The notes under the pieces are model-generated. The model had not been told where the DNA came from. It did no database searches and saw nothing but the letters and a program-made list of their open reading frames with translations. From Choristoneura fumiferana (Eukaryota; Arthropoda; Insecta; Lepidoptera; Tortricidae): DNA of 64,000 nt. Shown one piece after another: positions 23,407-34,161 of this stretch. Every line of letters begins with the position of its first letter. Positions within the stretch are counted from its first letter, which is position 1. The stretch is from NCBI RefSeq assembly GCF_025370935.1, contig NC_133479.1, forward strand, positions 15,552,894-15,616,893, written 5' to 3'. The translations under genes were made by a program, and so were the position numbers.

Positions 23407-23698
23407 GGGCAGGCCACATCGCTCAAATAACGGATTTATAAGCATTGGGGGAGAAAGATTCCCGAGTGCACGAGTGGCATCCATGAATCGGAATCGGCAT
23501 CGGCCGGCAGGCCTTCCACTAGGTGGACTGGCGTCATTGCGGGAGTTGTAGCCTCCCAGTTGCCCGCAAGTTGCCGCAGCCGCAACTTGCGGGGCGCGGG
23601 CAACTGGGGCATGCAAGTGATAAGTTGTCGTTAATTGTGGTGTTGTACGTAAGAGGAAGGCATTTGTTCAACAGTGGACGTCTTCCTGCTGATGAAAT
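23407..23698 (+). pseudogene. RTE-type LINE 3' end, decayed
   Basis: GGCCACATCGCTC, GGGGAGAAAGATTCCCGAGT, GAGTGGCATCC and TAGGTGGACTGGCGTCATTG follow the order of the C-terminal coding region of insect RTE reverse transcriptases (GHIA...W.E+..EW+P...RWTDD). GGAAGGCATTTGTTCAACAG, TGGACGTCTTC and GCTGATGA are the matching 3' end. Stops and shifts destroy the frame. A GC-rich palindrome (23,555-23,608) sits inside. Confidence 0.7.
23555..23608. repeat. GC-rich palindrome inside the RTE remnant
   Basis: CCCAGTTGCCCGC and its exact complement GCGGGCAACTGGG form 13-bp outer arms. AAGTTGC/GCAACTT forms an inner pair. It is a strong imperfect hairpin and the GC-richest point for several kilobases. 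Confidence 0.75.
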
Positions 23699-23901
23699 TT
23701 CTGTTGTATTACACCTTTACTCTGTTTTTTTTAAATTCCATTAAAATTTGATCAAATCGAATGCACAACTTTTTTGTCAGGAAATAATATCGTACCTATT
23801 ATCACAGTTCATTTATCGCCTCACAACCGTTTTACGTCAATATTTATCGTTTTAAGTAGATTGCTCTCTTTACGGACATAAAAAATATGAGCATGCCTTT
23901 T

Positions 23902-23993
23902 TTAACAGACTTCATAAAAAGGAGGAGGTTATCAATTCGGTTGTATTTTTTTATGTTTGTTACCTCAGAACTCCGTCATTTATGAACCGATTT
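23902..23993 (+). mobile_element. AACCGACT-family terminal fragment
   Basis: TTTAACAGACTTCATAAAAA, GGAGGAGGTTATCAATTCGG, TTGTTACCTCAGAACTCCGT and CATTTATGAACCGATTT match the terminus of the elements at 41.9-42.7 and 45.7-47.9 kb. Truncated after about 92 bp. Confidence 0.8.
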
Positions 23994-24980
23994 CATCAAT
24001 GTTGTCAAACAAACATATCTACGTACCTACGTTAAAACAAAAGCATTACCAAGACCGATCGGCTATCGCTACTAATCTCAGAAATGCATTTTTTTGCTTT
24101 GTTGTGATGCAGGTAAAAACATTCCGGGAAATGTATGCAATTTCACAAAGGCAATGGAATAGAAAATAACTCTGTTTCCTGCCGCCAAGTGCAAAAGCGT
24201 AAGAATATGGATTTGATGTAGCTAGCTATATCACTGGTCATTTCAAACAGTTCCGTTGACGGCTGCTTTTTAAATAAAACTTAACTCTAAAGTTCTAAAC
24301 TAGTAGTTAATTTACTTTACACGCTATGCTAGTGAACCCAAGAACAGGAATTATATTTACCGGCAATGAAGTAAGTACTCTTCACCACATTCCGTATTTT
24401 ACAGACCAAGGTTATAACAGCTCTAGCTAGATTATATATAACTGGTTTTACACATCTCATCATTTCAGAATAATCCAAACGAACCTTTGATACATAAGTA
24501 AATGTTCATACATATATTCCTTAGCAATCGACATCGTATTGCCGATTTAGAAATAACCCAAATTCCTAATCCTAAATTTGTTTTACATTACCATATTCCT
24601 CACTCCTTTGTTTCTTTATCCTTACTTAAGAAAAATACGGGATGAGATGACGAATTGCTCGAGATAAGTTAAGCAAGATACTGACGGAATCACAGGAGTC
24701 GGAACGCCGTATACCTACCATACCATTTAGTTTTCTTGGAACGGTAATAAATAAGTTAATTTTTTTATACCTCCCATTTCAAAACTTGCTTGATAATTTT
24801 AAATGTGGCGGTTTATTTCCTTGCGGTTTGGTCGCTTGTCGCTTTAATTACCTATACCTTTCCTTCTGGGTCAGTCAGAAAAGCACGTAGTGACTGACGT
24901 GCTATTCGCTCTGACAGAAAAGTACTAGAACCAAATCAACCAACCAAGGAGACCATCCGACTACGCCGAGGCTATGATAC

Positions 24981-25110
24981 AGTCGAGTTCATAAACTTGT
25001 GAGTAAAATTTTGATCAAAAATATCTGAACACGACTCTATTGTTAGCGGCATAGAAGCACGTTCAGATATTTTTGATCAAATTTTTGCTCAGAAGTTTAT
25101 GAACTCGACT
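24981..25110. mobile_element. 130-bp foldback MITE, 50-bp arms
   Basis: Arms 24,981-25,030 and 25,061-25,110 differ at 3 of 50 positions and flank a 30-bp spacer. Ends are AGTCGAGTTCATAAACTT and its complement. No coding content; superfamily not assigned. Confidence 0.9.
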
Positions 25111-25195
25111 TTACAAAACTGCCACTAAAACTGTTATGTGATATGTCTGTTATGTGATAATTTATTAAATCAGGCGTTACTTTGCGGAGGTCCAT

Positions 25196-26110
25196 ATCAA
25201 TGAACTAAAAGAATTACTTTGCTCACCCGCGACCTTATGATAGCTAAGTTTATGCAGAATATGCGTGTTCATGCAGTTTCTCCACCTCCACACTCTTAAC
25301 AACACACACAAATCACACAAACCCATCTGTCACCACCAACCACACTACACTGACGCGTTTCGAACTCAATCAGAGCTCTTCAGAGCAACACGATGCCACC
25401 AGATGTTAGACTAACAAACCACAGCAACCGTTTTAATTTGTCATTGTAACTACCTAAGTACCCACCTATATTTTTTCTCAAACAAAACAAAACTACCCAC
25501 AAAATATTAAATTAAATTAATAAATTTTAATCGTCGTATTAAACTACCTTCAATTTTTATTTATTTACTGTCAAGGTGTGCATTATTAACTGCTATTGCT
25601 GAAATTAGACCCAAGCCGTAGCAATGATATGGTTAGATGTAGCGTCTATTATTAATGAGCAGGTAAATTTAGTATCATCTCCCTTGCTACGGCTTGGGTC
25701 TAATTTCATCAATAAAAACACATTGACAGTAAATAAATAAATATTTAAGGTAGTTTTAAATGACAATTAAAATTTATTAATATTTTGTGGGTAGTTTTGT
25801 TTTGTTTGAGAAAAAATATAGGTGAGTAGGTACTTAGGGAGTTACAGTGACAAATTAAAACGGTTGTTGTTTTTTGTTACCCTAACATCTGGTAGCATGT
25901 TGTACGGTTGTGTTGCTCCGAAGATGAGCTCTGGTTGAGTTCGAAACGCGTCAGTGTAGTGTGGTGGTAGTGATAGATGGGTTTGTGTGATTTGTGTGTG
26001 TTCTTACAGTGTGGAGGTGGAGGAACTGCATGAACACGCATATTTTGCATAAATTTATATAGCTATCGTAAGGTCGCGGGTGAGCAAAGAAATTCTTTTT
26101 ATATCATTGA
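25196..26110. mobile_element. Giant foldback element, ~430-bp arms
   Basis: The left arm (25,196 to about 25,628) and right arm (about 25,680 to 26,110) are inverted copies through almost their whole length: TCAATGA edges, CTTTGCTCACCCGCGACCTT, TGCAGTTTCTCCACCTCCAC-type blocks, GACGCGTTTCGAACTCAA, the TTTGTTTTGTTTGAG region and ACCCAAGCCGTAGCAA next to the spacer. The spacer is about 50 bp. A transcript through it would form a very long hairpin RNA. The arm also occurs singly at 16.1 kb, so this is a tail-to-tail duplication or a foldback transposon. A GAAGATGAG...GAGTTCGAAACGCGTC motif lies in the right arm at about 25,919-25,951. No open reading frame. Class unresolved. Confidence 0.9.
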
Positions 26111-26199
26111 CTAGGTATGTGATAAAAGCTAAAAAAAGGCTTTGAATAGGCAGAATAAATTACAGAGGGGCTTGGAACAACATTGTCTAAATTCCATCG

Positions 26200-26475
26200 T
26201 CACCATCTCGATGAATGGTGGTCTACCATTGTACGTTTCCTTTGGCACTTCCTGCCACCTACAGTGAAATTATGAAATCAACTTGGGTTAGCAGTATTTC
26301 CAGACAACTATAACATCGGGGCTTTCAAGAAAAGTGCTTCTACTTTTTTAGGGCCGGCAGCAGACCAATGACTCTGCTTGAGTTATTGGTACCTACTCAT
26401 GGGCGGTCGTGATCATTTCCCATCAGATGACACGCGTGCTCGTTTGCCTCCCTCTCGTAATAATATGAAAAAACA
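26200..26475 (+). mobile_element. LINE 3' end, diverged
   Basis: CACCATCTCGATGAATGGTG, TTTGGCACTTCCTGCCA, AAAGTGCTTCTACTTTTTTA, GGGCCGGCAGCAGACCAATG, GGGCGGTCGTGATCATTTCC and TGCTCGTTTGCCTCC keep the order of a common lepidopteran LINE 3' UTR, ending in an A-rich tail. Heavily mutated. Confidence 0.75.
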
Positions 26476-27120
26476 GTGATCATTGAAGGTTTCCTTACAG
26501 CTGCACAGTGATTCTTGATTCCCCTTAGTTCTTTTTTTTATTATTTCGACTATCTAACTTAAAAACTGGTAAATTGAACACTACTTCTACGGCTGACTAT
26601 TAATTTAAACGTAAGTCAAAACAACGGTGCAAGCTGTCTCTTACAACTGAAACTTAAACAATAATCAGTAGTTGTTCCAGAGACCCGAATAAGTTTAGCC
26701 CGGACCTCATCAGCACAGTTTACGTTACGACCCCATCTTGTTCTACTGTCTTAGCTAAAAGTACGAACAGCTTTCATTAACTTACACTAACGGCCTAGAC
26801 TAAAGTAAGAGAATGGGCAACTGAGCCGAGTTCGTTCATAAAAGAGAAATTCAGAAACGTTACTAAATACACGAACTTTTTGCACATACCTATCTACAAA
26901 AGTACATCCTACGCCTACGTCGTACGTTGGTGTTTTAATCCGAGTGAGACTAAATTTCGATATTCAATGACTTCCATAAAATGCAATCCCTACCAAGTTA
27001 CCTACTAAAATTTATGTCGTTTCATCATTCACCGATATCAACCACATCATCGACGTAAATGATATTGAAATAAAAGACCGATCGGATACAATTTGACGAT
27101 CAATTATTTTTTGTTTATTC

Positions 27121-27797
27121 TTCGCTGCTTAGGCAGCGTTCGCGAGGTAGCGAAACTGGAGCGGCCATGTTACGTACCCACCTGATCTGATACTACAGCA
27201 TGGTGTAGCGGTTAAATGAATACCCATCGAGTTGCTTCGCCTCGTGTTCCGAAGTCGAACGCAGCGAATGCCGTGCGAATTCAGCCGAAAGGCGATCTTT
27301 ACTCGCTCGCTCCGGCCCGTGTGCCGTCTCGCGTCTCGTCACGTCAGTCCGGAGGTGACCGCGGGCGGGGCGGCACGTGCGGCGTGCGCTGTCGTCGCGC
27401 CACTCGATGCATTGTTTTTACTATGCACACTGTTGTTTTATTCCATCCTGATCAATACGGTGATACACTAGTGAATTACATACGGTCTACGTTATTCTAG
27501 TGAGGTTAGCTTAGTGCTAACACCAATCAGTGACAATAAAGGATTACGGCTACTTGCTAGCTGATTTATTGACAAGTGAAATTCGTAATCTTCCTATTTG
27601 TAGGACGAATTCGTTTTGAAGTTTGTTTATTGTATTGTACTTTTGACGTGCAAGTGTTATTCGTGGTGAAGTAAAGGATGCAAATCGATAATCGAGTGGA
27701 TACCCAGCTGCGAGTAGCCGAGAGCTCTTACTGTGCGGTTTATTACTCTGCTGCATATTGATTGCTACCACGGGATCACTGAATATTGTCCACTGAC
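27121..27797 (+). promoter_or_regulatory. CpG-rich patch: candidate promoter and non-coding exon
   Basis: The sequence from 27,125 to about 27,415 is CpG-dense and GC-rich, unlike everything around it. Visible elements are a GC box (GGGCGGGGCGG, 27,363-27,373), an E-box CACGTG (27,374-27,379), a TCAGT initiator-like site (27,344-27,348) and, downstream, a GTAAGT consensus splice donor (27,798-27,803). This arrangement suggests a promoter with a spliced 5' untranslated exon. Plus-strand frames of 94 and 79 codons over the patch are arginine/alanine-rich and unrecognised. It could instead be an unknown GC-rich repeat. Transcript evidence is absent. Confidence 0.4.
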
Positions 27798-27803
27798 GTA
27801 AGT

Positions 27804-30800
27804 TACTGATTGGAATTTTAATTTTGATATTTTTAAACCCTTCATTTGACAGGGAACTTATCAGCAATATGATGGAGTAGAGCCGAAAAGAAAACATACC
27901 AAAAGTCGTAACGTTGCACAACCTCTTATCTCTATAATCTATTACATGTAGGTAACAGGTAAGGCGTGACATGCGATACCAAGCGCAAGGCAAGAGAACA
28001 AAGAGAAGAACATCTAGACTGAGGTTTTAACGGGTAAACACAGACACATTGTTTTGACATAGCCATTTCATCAAACTCTTCAAGCTGGGAATCCACAAGT
28101 ACTTACCACAGATGTTGCCGGTTTTTCCAGCAAAGTTAACGTTTTTTATGAGCACAATGTCAATGCCAAAAAACCTAAACGAGTTTTAGGCTTGTTGCCA
28201 GTTACTGTCGCCATTTGTTCAACATGGAGTCGTTAGAACATTATTTATTACAGCCCATGACATGGATAGACAACAAATTTAAATCTTTCCAAGAATGAGT
28301 ATGGGACATGGGAGCAAATATGTGGCCTACCTTTTCAAGAGTCCTGCCTGATTTACACTGCCGCTTGAAACCCAATCGATTCATGGAATGCAAACAAATC
28401 GGCACAATACATTGAACAACTAACATGTTGCAAGCCAATAAGCAATCAATGACCAGACTAATCCTTTACGGTGCTGTCATATAACTAGGATTAGCTTGAT
28501 GCCACCTGTATCCATCCATTGACTCGCCTGCGATAAGTTGTCACTCACTCTTTGAGCAGGTGAATGAATTGATTTTGTTTGTTTCGCTTTAATTTATATA
28601 AACACAGGTCAGCTCTGCAGTAATCGCGGGATTACCTGAGCGAGCAACCCGGCCTCCCGGCCGCTTTGTGTCCACAACAATGGCATAGGACCGGGAGCAT
28701 GGCGCATATCTACTCGGATTGCACGCTATTAAGCATCTTACGTTTATGTGTGTTGATAACATCTTTTGTGCAGCCTTTGTAACTTCACAAAGATATCAAG
28801 GTTCAAGAAGTGAAGAAATTCTAAGCTGTATTGTTTGTTTTAAGAATTAGTTCTTGCAAACATTTATCAAGATAGATCTGAGTTGATAGCTCACGTTAAG
28901 ATTTTGTGTATTCGCCTGTATTAAGTAAGATAATTTGCGTTCCCGTAATTGAAAAGTACTTATCTTTGTAACATTTAAAGTGTTCAGCTGGGCAAAGGCT
29001 TTTTCTTTTTTCTGTTACTAGTCTCTGCCTGTTAGAGTCTGTCAAAAAAATACTTCAGCTCCTGCCACTGTATTTGATATGCATCCAAGTCAGCCTGCCA
29101 ATCGCCTCTTCAATCTGCTTCCGCTTCAATAGAAAATTCTTCTATAGAGTTTATAACTTATATTCCACTCAACTTTTTCCTTAAATCTGGTCCCGCAGCT
29201 GCAATTCGCAACTGGCAGGAAGGCAAACAACCAGTTTTAAACCTGGCCACCATATGCTTGCTTGTCGCGTACACACTTTTGGTTTATTCAAAACATTGCA
29301 TTTTGCTAAAGGAACGTATGACAATGTGCCACTATGCAAAAAAAAATAACAAATTGGTGCCTACGTGAAAATAGAATCCTACTCTTTATGTGAAAAAACG
29401 ACTTGTAATTAGATAATAGAGAGAACTCAAAGAAATATGAATGTGAAAAGAAAGCGGTATCAATAGCCGGCATTCGATGATGTTGACTCGCAATAAATTA
29501 TCGCTCTTACTTGACAGGCGATTACTTTCTTCACTTTATCTGAGAAGCATCCAAGATAGGCACCGCACAGACACTTCATTGTTTCTTTTTCTGAGATCAG
29601 ATGATCCCATCACATCACTACAGTTTTTATATACAGTTTAGTTAATTAATTAATCAATAAAAGCTGAAAAATCATTAATTATATGTACATAACAACGCCT
29701 AAATGAGTCGAGAAACTCTATGAAAATATTTAGGTACGTCATGCTAATATTATGTACTTACGAACTTTTGGGTAAATAAAGTCAAGTTGATCCTTTAGGT
29801 TTTGTTTTATATAATAAATATATTTGACTCATTCACGGCATCATTTGATCTGGCTAAATTAGGCGAAGGCAACCTCCCTTTATTCCGAGGTATATCGGGC
29901 AATCTCGCCATCTGGGCTGGCTCATCGTAATTGAGTTTGACTGCAGAGTGTCGGACAGTGCAGTTTAAATATAGTGCTGATCCATATATCATGCGTCCGA
30001 TATGTTCACCTTATTATGATATATGTATATCGACGTCATTTTCTACGTTCCTTTTATTAACTGGCATGTGAAACTCACAATGGCCTTTCTTCGGCTAAAC
30101 CTTATTGTTACGATTGCCTAATAAAACAAATTATCCGGTGTTGCTCAACCGGGCTGTAAAGAAGTCGTTGACATTTCCTATTTGAACTCTTTGGTTGATT
30201 TGCTTACAAAATAAGGTTTGCTTGCAAGTGGATTAAGTGACAAAGTTCACATAAACGGCTTACCTAGATGATTGAAATATTAAGCAATCATTGTGCTGAA
30301 CTATCATTCATTATGAACGAAACGAAATTTTAAAGTACTTAAACAGCAAGTTTTTAATCAACATGCCAAAGAAAGAATCTGCTTGTTTACAAAAACACCT
30401 CATTTTGGAGTCTGAGAAAAAATGTTAAACCATCAACAACAAGACGTGTGAAGAATAAAGAACTTGGAAGCCCAATGATTTCAATACAAAACGAACGTCA
30501 TTCTTATCATAAATCAAAATGATTTTTATTTTATTGACTTGGAATATCACATGCCAGAGTCTTGATTCATCCCCTAACATGCTGCTTGTGGTCAGAAATT
30601 TCAAATTCCTTTTGAGTTATTTTATGAGTCATCTGGTCTTGACAAATGAGATGTTTCTTGGCCTTTCCTAATGGGTTTAAAGCTTGTACGGTGATTCAAA
30701 AGAACACCCAACCTGTGTCTTAAAAAAGGATAAAATGTATCATAAATCATATTATTATTTATTTAGACCGATCTTTGTAATAATAGTTTTCTGTAAATCA

Positions 30801-31030
30801 ATATCCTTATATCATGCACGCGCTAAGCAACCGCTATTTATACCTACTGCATTTGCAACTTCTATTGTTATCAATTTTATATCATTGAATCGATTACTTT
30901 TATTACGCCTTTTATCATAGCTTTCTTGGCTTCAAGCTTATTAATTCTGGTACCTGCCTGCTGTTTGCTTTATCCTTACCTAAACTTAATCAAAATCTGT
31001 AATAATCTAATATCTAATTTTGTGTTAATG
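27804..31030. other. Long unassigned stretch, likely intron or intergenic
   Basis: About 3.2 kb with little repeat signature. A modestly GC-rich block at 28,640-28,700 (CGAGCAACCCGGCCTCCCGG) stands out slightly. Open frames here are under 80 codons and unrecognised. Confidence 0.45.
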
Positions 31031-31036
31031 AAAAAG

Positions 31037-31257
31037 TTAAGATTGGTTTTTGGAACCTTTTTGTATTTTTTATTTCAACTCCAAATTTTGTTACTTTTAC
31101 GGTCATCCCGTAAAATCCATATCGAAAATACAAACTGAGAAATAGATGCATAGAATAACCAGAATAAGAGCACAGCGCTGGGAATCGAACCCAGGTCCTC
31201 AGCATTCCGTGCTGCGCCCCATACCCCTAAACTTTAAACCAATAAAACCAATCTTAA
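31037..31257 (-). mobile_element. tRNA-derived SINE framed by 14-bp inverted repeats
   Basis: Minus-strand order: TTAGGGGTATGGGGCGCAGC, ACGGAATGCTGAGGACCT, GGTTCGATTCC (box B) and GTATTTTCGATATGG, then a 3' part ending near CCAAAAACCAATCTTAA. The plus strand carries TTAAGATTGGTTTT at 31,037-31,050 and AAAACCAATCTTAA at 31,244-31,257. That inverted flank is unusual for a SINE and suggests insertion into, or fusion with, an inverted-repeat element. Confidence 0.7.
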
Positions 31258-31269
31258 TTTGATTGCTTA

Positions 31270-31365
31270 ATAGCGACATCTCTTGACCGGGTGAGCAGTT
31301 AGTTCCGATGGGGTGCTGAAAGATTCTCGATGAGGGCTAAAGCATAGATGTCGCTAGTGTCGCTG
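31270..31365. repeat. AGCGACATCT inverted pair
   Basis: AGCGACATCT at about 31,272-31,281 and AGATGTCGCT at about 31,345-31,354 frame a short region between two opposed SINE copies. Possible small MITE; too short to classify. Confidence 0.35.
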
Positions 31366-31503
31366 CTTAAGTGACTAAGTAAGAAACAAACAAGCTGAGA
31401 TAGGTATGTGGTGCATAGGAAAAAATTGTGTCTGTACTCCTGTCCAGTGGTAGTGTAATGTTTAAACTTACTTCTGTAATGTTTGCTCTTTTTAAATAAA
31501 TAA

Positions 31504-31625
31504 ATAGTGTAGGGGTATGGCACGCAGCACGGAATGCTGAGGACCTGGGTTCGATTCCCAGCACTGGTCTCTTTTTCTGGTTTTTCTGTGCTTTTATGTC
31601 TCAGTTCGTATTTTCGATAACGAAA
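31504..31625 (+). mobile_element. tRNA-derived SINE, plus strand
   Basis: GTGTAGGGGTATGGCACGCA, GCACGGAATGCTGAGGACCT, GGTTCGATTCCCAGC (box B) and TCTCAGTTCGTATTTTCGAT match the minus-strand copy at 31.0-31.26 kb. CAGC/GCTG frames a 7-base anticodon-like loop, but the rest does not fold as a working tRNA. The two copies face each other. Confidence 0.75.
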
Positions 31626-33883
31626 AAGTTGTTTCAGAAATTATATTACAAAAGTATAATAGTTAAATAGTGTAACTTTTAAAATATATTATTTTATTAT
31701 GGGTGCCAGTATCAGTGGTAATTCGAAAATGTTGTCTTTTCACCCATTTAGCAACAAAATTGTAGATATTTCAATGTTCTTTTAGAAAATTTTCTGCTTA
31801 TTGTAACTCGTTTTATTCAAATCATCTTCCTTGAAAATTTTGATCTACTGTACATGAACAAATTATTAATATGTTACCAAAAGTTATTCAACAATCGAAA
31901 CGTTATTTTAATAAAATCTCAGCAAACTTCAAAGATAAAATTATGTTTGCGTATAGCAATCGAATCTTCGTATTTCCAAGTAGCATCGTTTATATACCTA
32001 GGTTTTTTTTTTTCGAATATTAGATGAGAGCTGGGCTTTGTGAAAATATTTTATTCCTAAAATACAGACCGTAATATTAATGCCCAGAAAAAGCTTTACA
32101 TTTTGTTGATGAGTGCTTTCAACCGCATAAGCTTGTGTATAGCCTACACTCTTGTCGTTTGTTGTTGTGAGCTGATTTGGAAATCATTATTAACGTAACA
32201 TACGCTAATAGTTTTATCAAAGATTCAGCTAAACTCAACACCTTGGCTTATACCTGTGACGCACTTGCTAACAGATTGAACAAATATTTACTCAATAGAC
32301 AAAACGTTAATGGTTAACGCCTTGGACGCATAAGCCGTAAATCTTCACGAAACACAACACTGACCAGCCCACCTAAACAAAGATTCGAAGAAAGTCAAGA
32401 AGTAAATTAATCGAATCCCCAAGAGCAACGTTCGGATCGGAAGACAAGTCAACCATTAAATGACTTTAAATAGCGGTTTTTAAAACAAACGGTACAAAAA
32501 AAGCAATTAAAATTTATGCTTCAATAAGTGAATAAGCGCGCGGTATCGATAACCCCGTTGGTCAGTAGTGGATTATAAGCAGTACACGTGCCACACCAAA
32601 CAATGAAACGAATACTCAGTGATTTACTTATATATATATTTGCCTGGCCGGATGAGGAACAAGTGGCTACAATTGGGCCGTTTTCCCACGCAACAATACG
32701 TACGACCCACGCTACGCATGTATTCGTTGGAGATTGGTGCCAAGTGACATTACGAGTACCAGAGAGAGTTACTCAATAGTTGCGAGCAATTATTCATTAC
32801 TAAATAACACGAAACGGTGGTACTATTACCTTAACCAATCAAAAGTTTTTTTTTTAAAGTAGTGTTAGTATGGAACCAACCAATCCAATGTAATGATCCA
32901 GAAAAGTAAATTAGATACATCCATTTTTACTAATTCTGACTCTTGATCGAATTGCTATTAAACTTTTAGATGGCCTTTTCTTACTTTATTATAATTTTTT
33001 TTCAGTCAAACTTGATTCATTACTTTAGCGTAGAAGCCTAAAATAGCAAACAGAGTATAAACTAATTCAAAAATTTCAAGTATTATAGTTTGTCATTTCA
33101 AACACCTCTTTTAATTTATTAGTACTTAATTTAATTTAACGCCATTCAGTAAATGTGAGTGCTCAATTGCAATAAGAGAAAATTAATGTTGATCCAAATG
33201 GTCCCACAATACTCTACTAAATTGTATTGAGCAAGTCAAGCACTGAGCAAGTGTATAATTTAGAGTACGAGATACGAGACTGTGAACAATTTATTTACTT
33301 CACATGTGTGCGGCGCCTGCGGCGGTCGTTTTATTATGAGTTTTGTGAGCCTGTCAGTTATTTTTACTTTTAATAAATTCAATCCTAGTTGAAACTTACC
33401 CCAACTACTTATATGTATACACTGTTCGATGTCCCAGCTGTTGACATCTTTAATGTTATGTCATTTCATTGGCCATAGAGGTGGCAGCAGGGTGTCATGT
33501 ATTAGCATAACAAATAACATTTAACTTACTTTCTCAAAAAAAAATATAATGAAAAAAATCAAAAAACCCGCCTGCAAAATATACCTAACAGTTGTTAAGG
33601 TAAAATAAACTGAAAAGATCGAAACAAGACGAAAAAATTAAAATAATCAAAAGCTAACAGAATTGAATGAATAAAAAAACGATACAAGACCAAACACAAA
33701 CGGTTTACTTGACACAAGTCCATGGTAGTCTTTCAAAATTTAATGCAATGTTATGAAATGCAGGCGGAGGCATGAAATTGAGTGATAGGTAAAAAATGCA
33801 TGCCATGTTATTTTTTTTACGTCACCTATCTAAGGAGACTTGTGTTATCGGGATGATTCTAATAATACCTTAATTGTCTAAAT
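31626..33883. other. Unassigned AT-rich DNA
   Basis: No gene or element defined. Small GC-rich spot GTGCGGCGCCTGCGGCGGTC near 33,308. Confidence 0.5.
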
Positions 33884-34153
33884 CAGGGTTACTCGAAGTG
33901 GGGTACGAGAACCCCTAGGGGTTCGCTATTCGACGGTACTGGGTTCGCGACAAGGTTTACGTGACTCCAAAAACCACCAGGCTGCAAGACTAGCAAGATG
34001 ATTAAGATTGGTTTTTGGAGTTCTTTTCATTTTTTATTTTTAGTTTCTCCAACAGTCAATTTTATTACTTTTTGTGGGTGGGGGGGGGGGTTCGCTATCG
34101 TCTATAAACTTTAACAGTACGGGTACGTGGAGCCATAAGTTTGAGAAACCCTG
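33884..34153. mobile_element. hAT MITE with exact 8-bp duplication
   Basis: Starts CAGGGTTACTCGAAGTGGGG and ends CATAAGTTTGAGAAACCCTG. It is flanked by GTCTAAAT at 33,876-33,883 and 34,154-34,161. Terminal repeats share CAGGGTTnCTC. The interior (about 34,001-34,075) has a segment also found at 31,036-31,115 (TTAAGATTGGTTTTTGGA...), and a G-run lies at 34,080-34,090. No transposase frame. Confidence 0.92.
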
Positions 34154-34161
34154 GTCTAAAT

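Noticed and set aside
27216..27500. Arginine/alanine-rich 94- and 79-codon frames in the CpG patch
   Set aside because: Two overlapping frames with composition dictated by GC content and no recognised motif; treated as part of a possible untranslated exon.
27550..27993. Longest open frame (147 codons, minus strand)
   Set aside because: No domain or signal recognised; it lies antisense over the putative 5' exon and intron start. An open frame of this length can arise by chance in 64 kb.
31504..31580. Possible tRNA gene (GGTTCGATTCCCAGC)
   Set aside because: Box B is good but the acceptor stem and D-arm do not fold, and the same head occurs nearby with a SINE body; it is a SINE.
34080..34090. 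G-run as a functional G-quadruplex
   Set aside because: It is a single homopolymer inside a hAT MITE; four separated G-tracts are not present.
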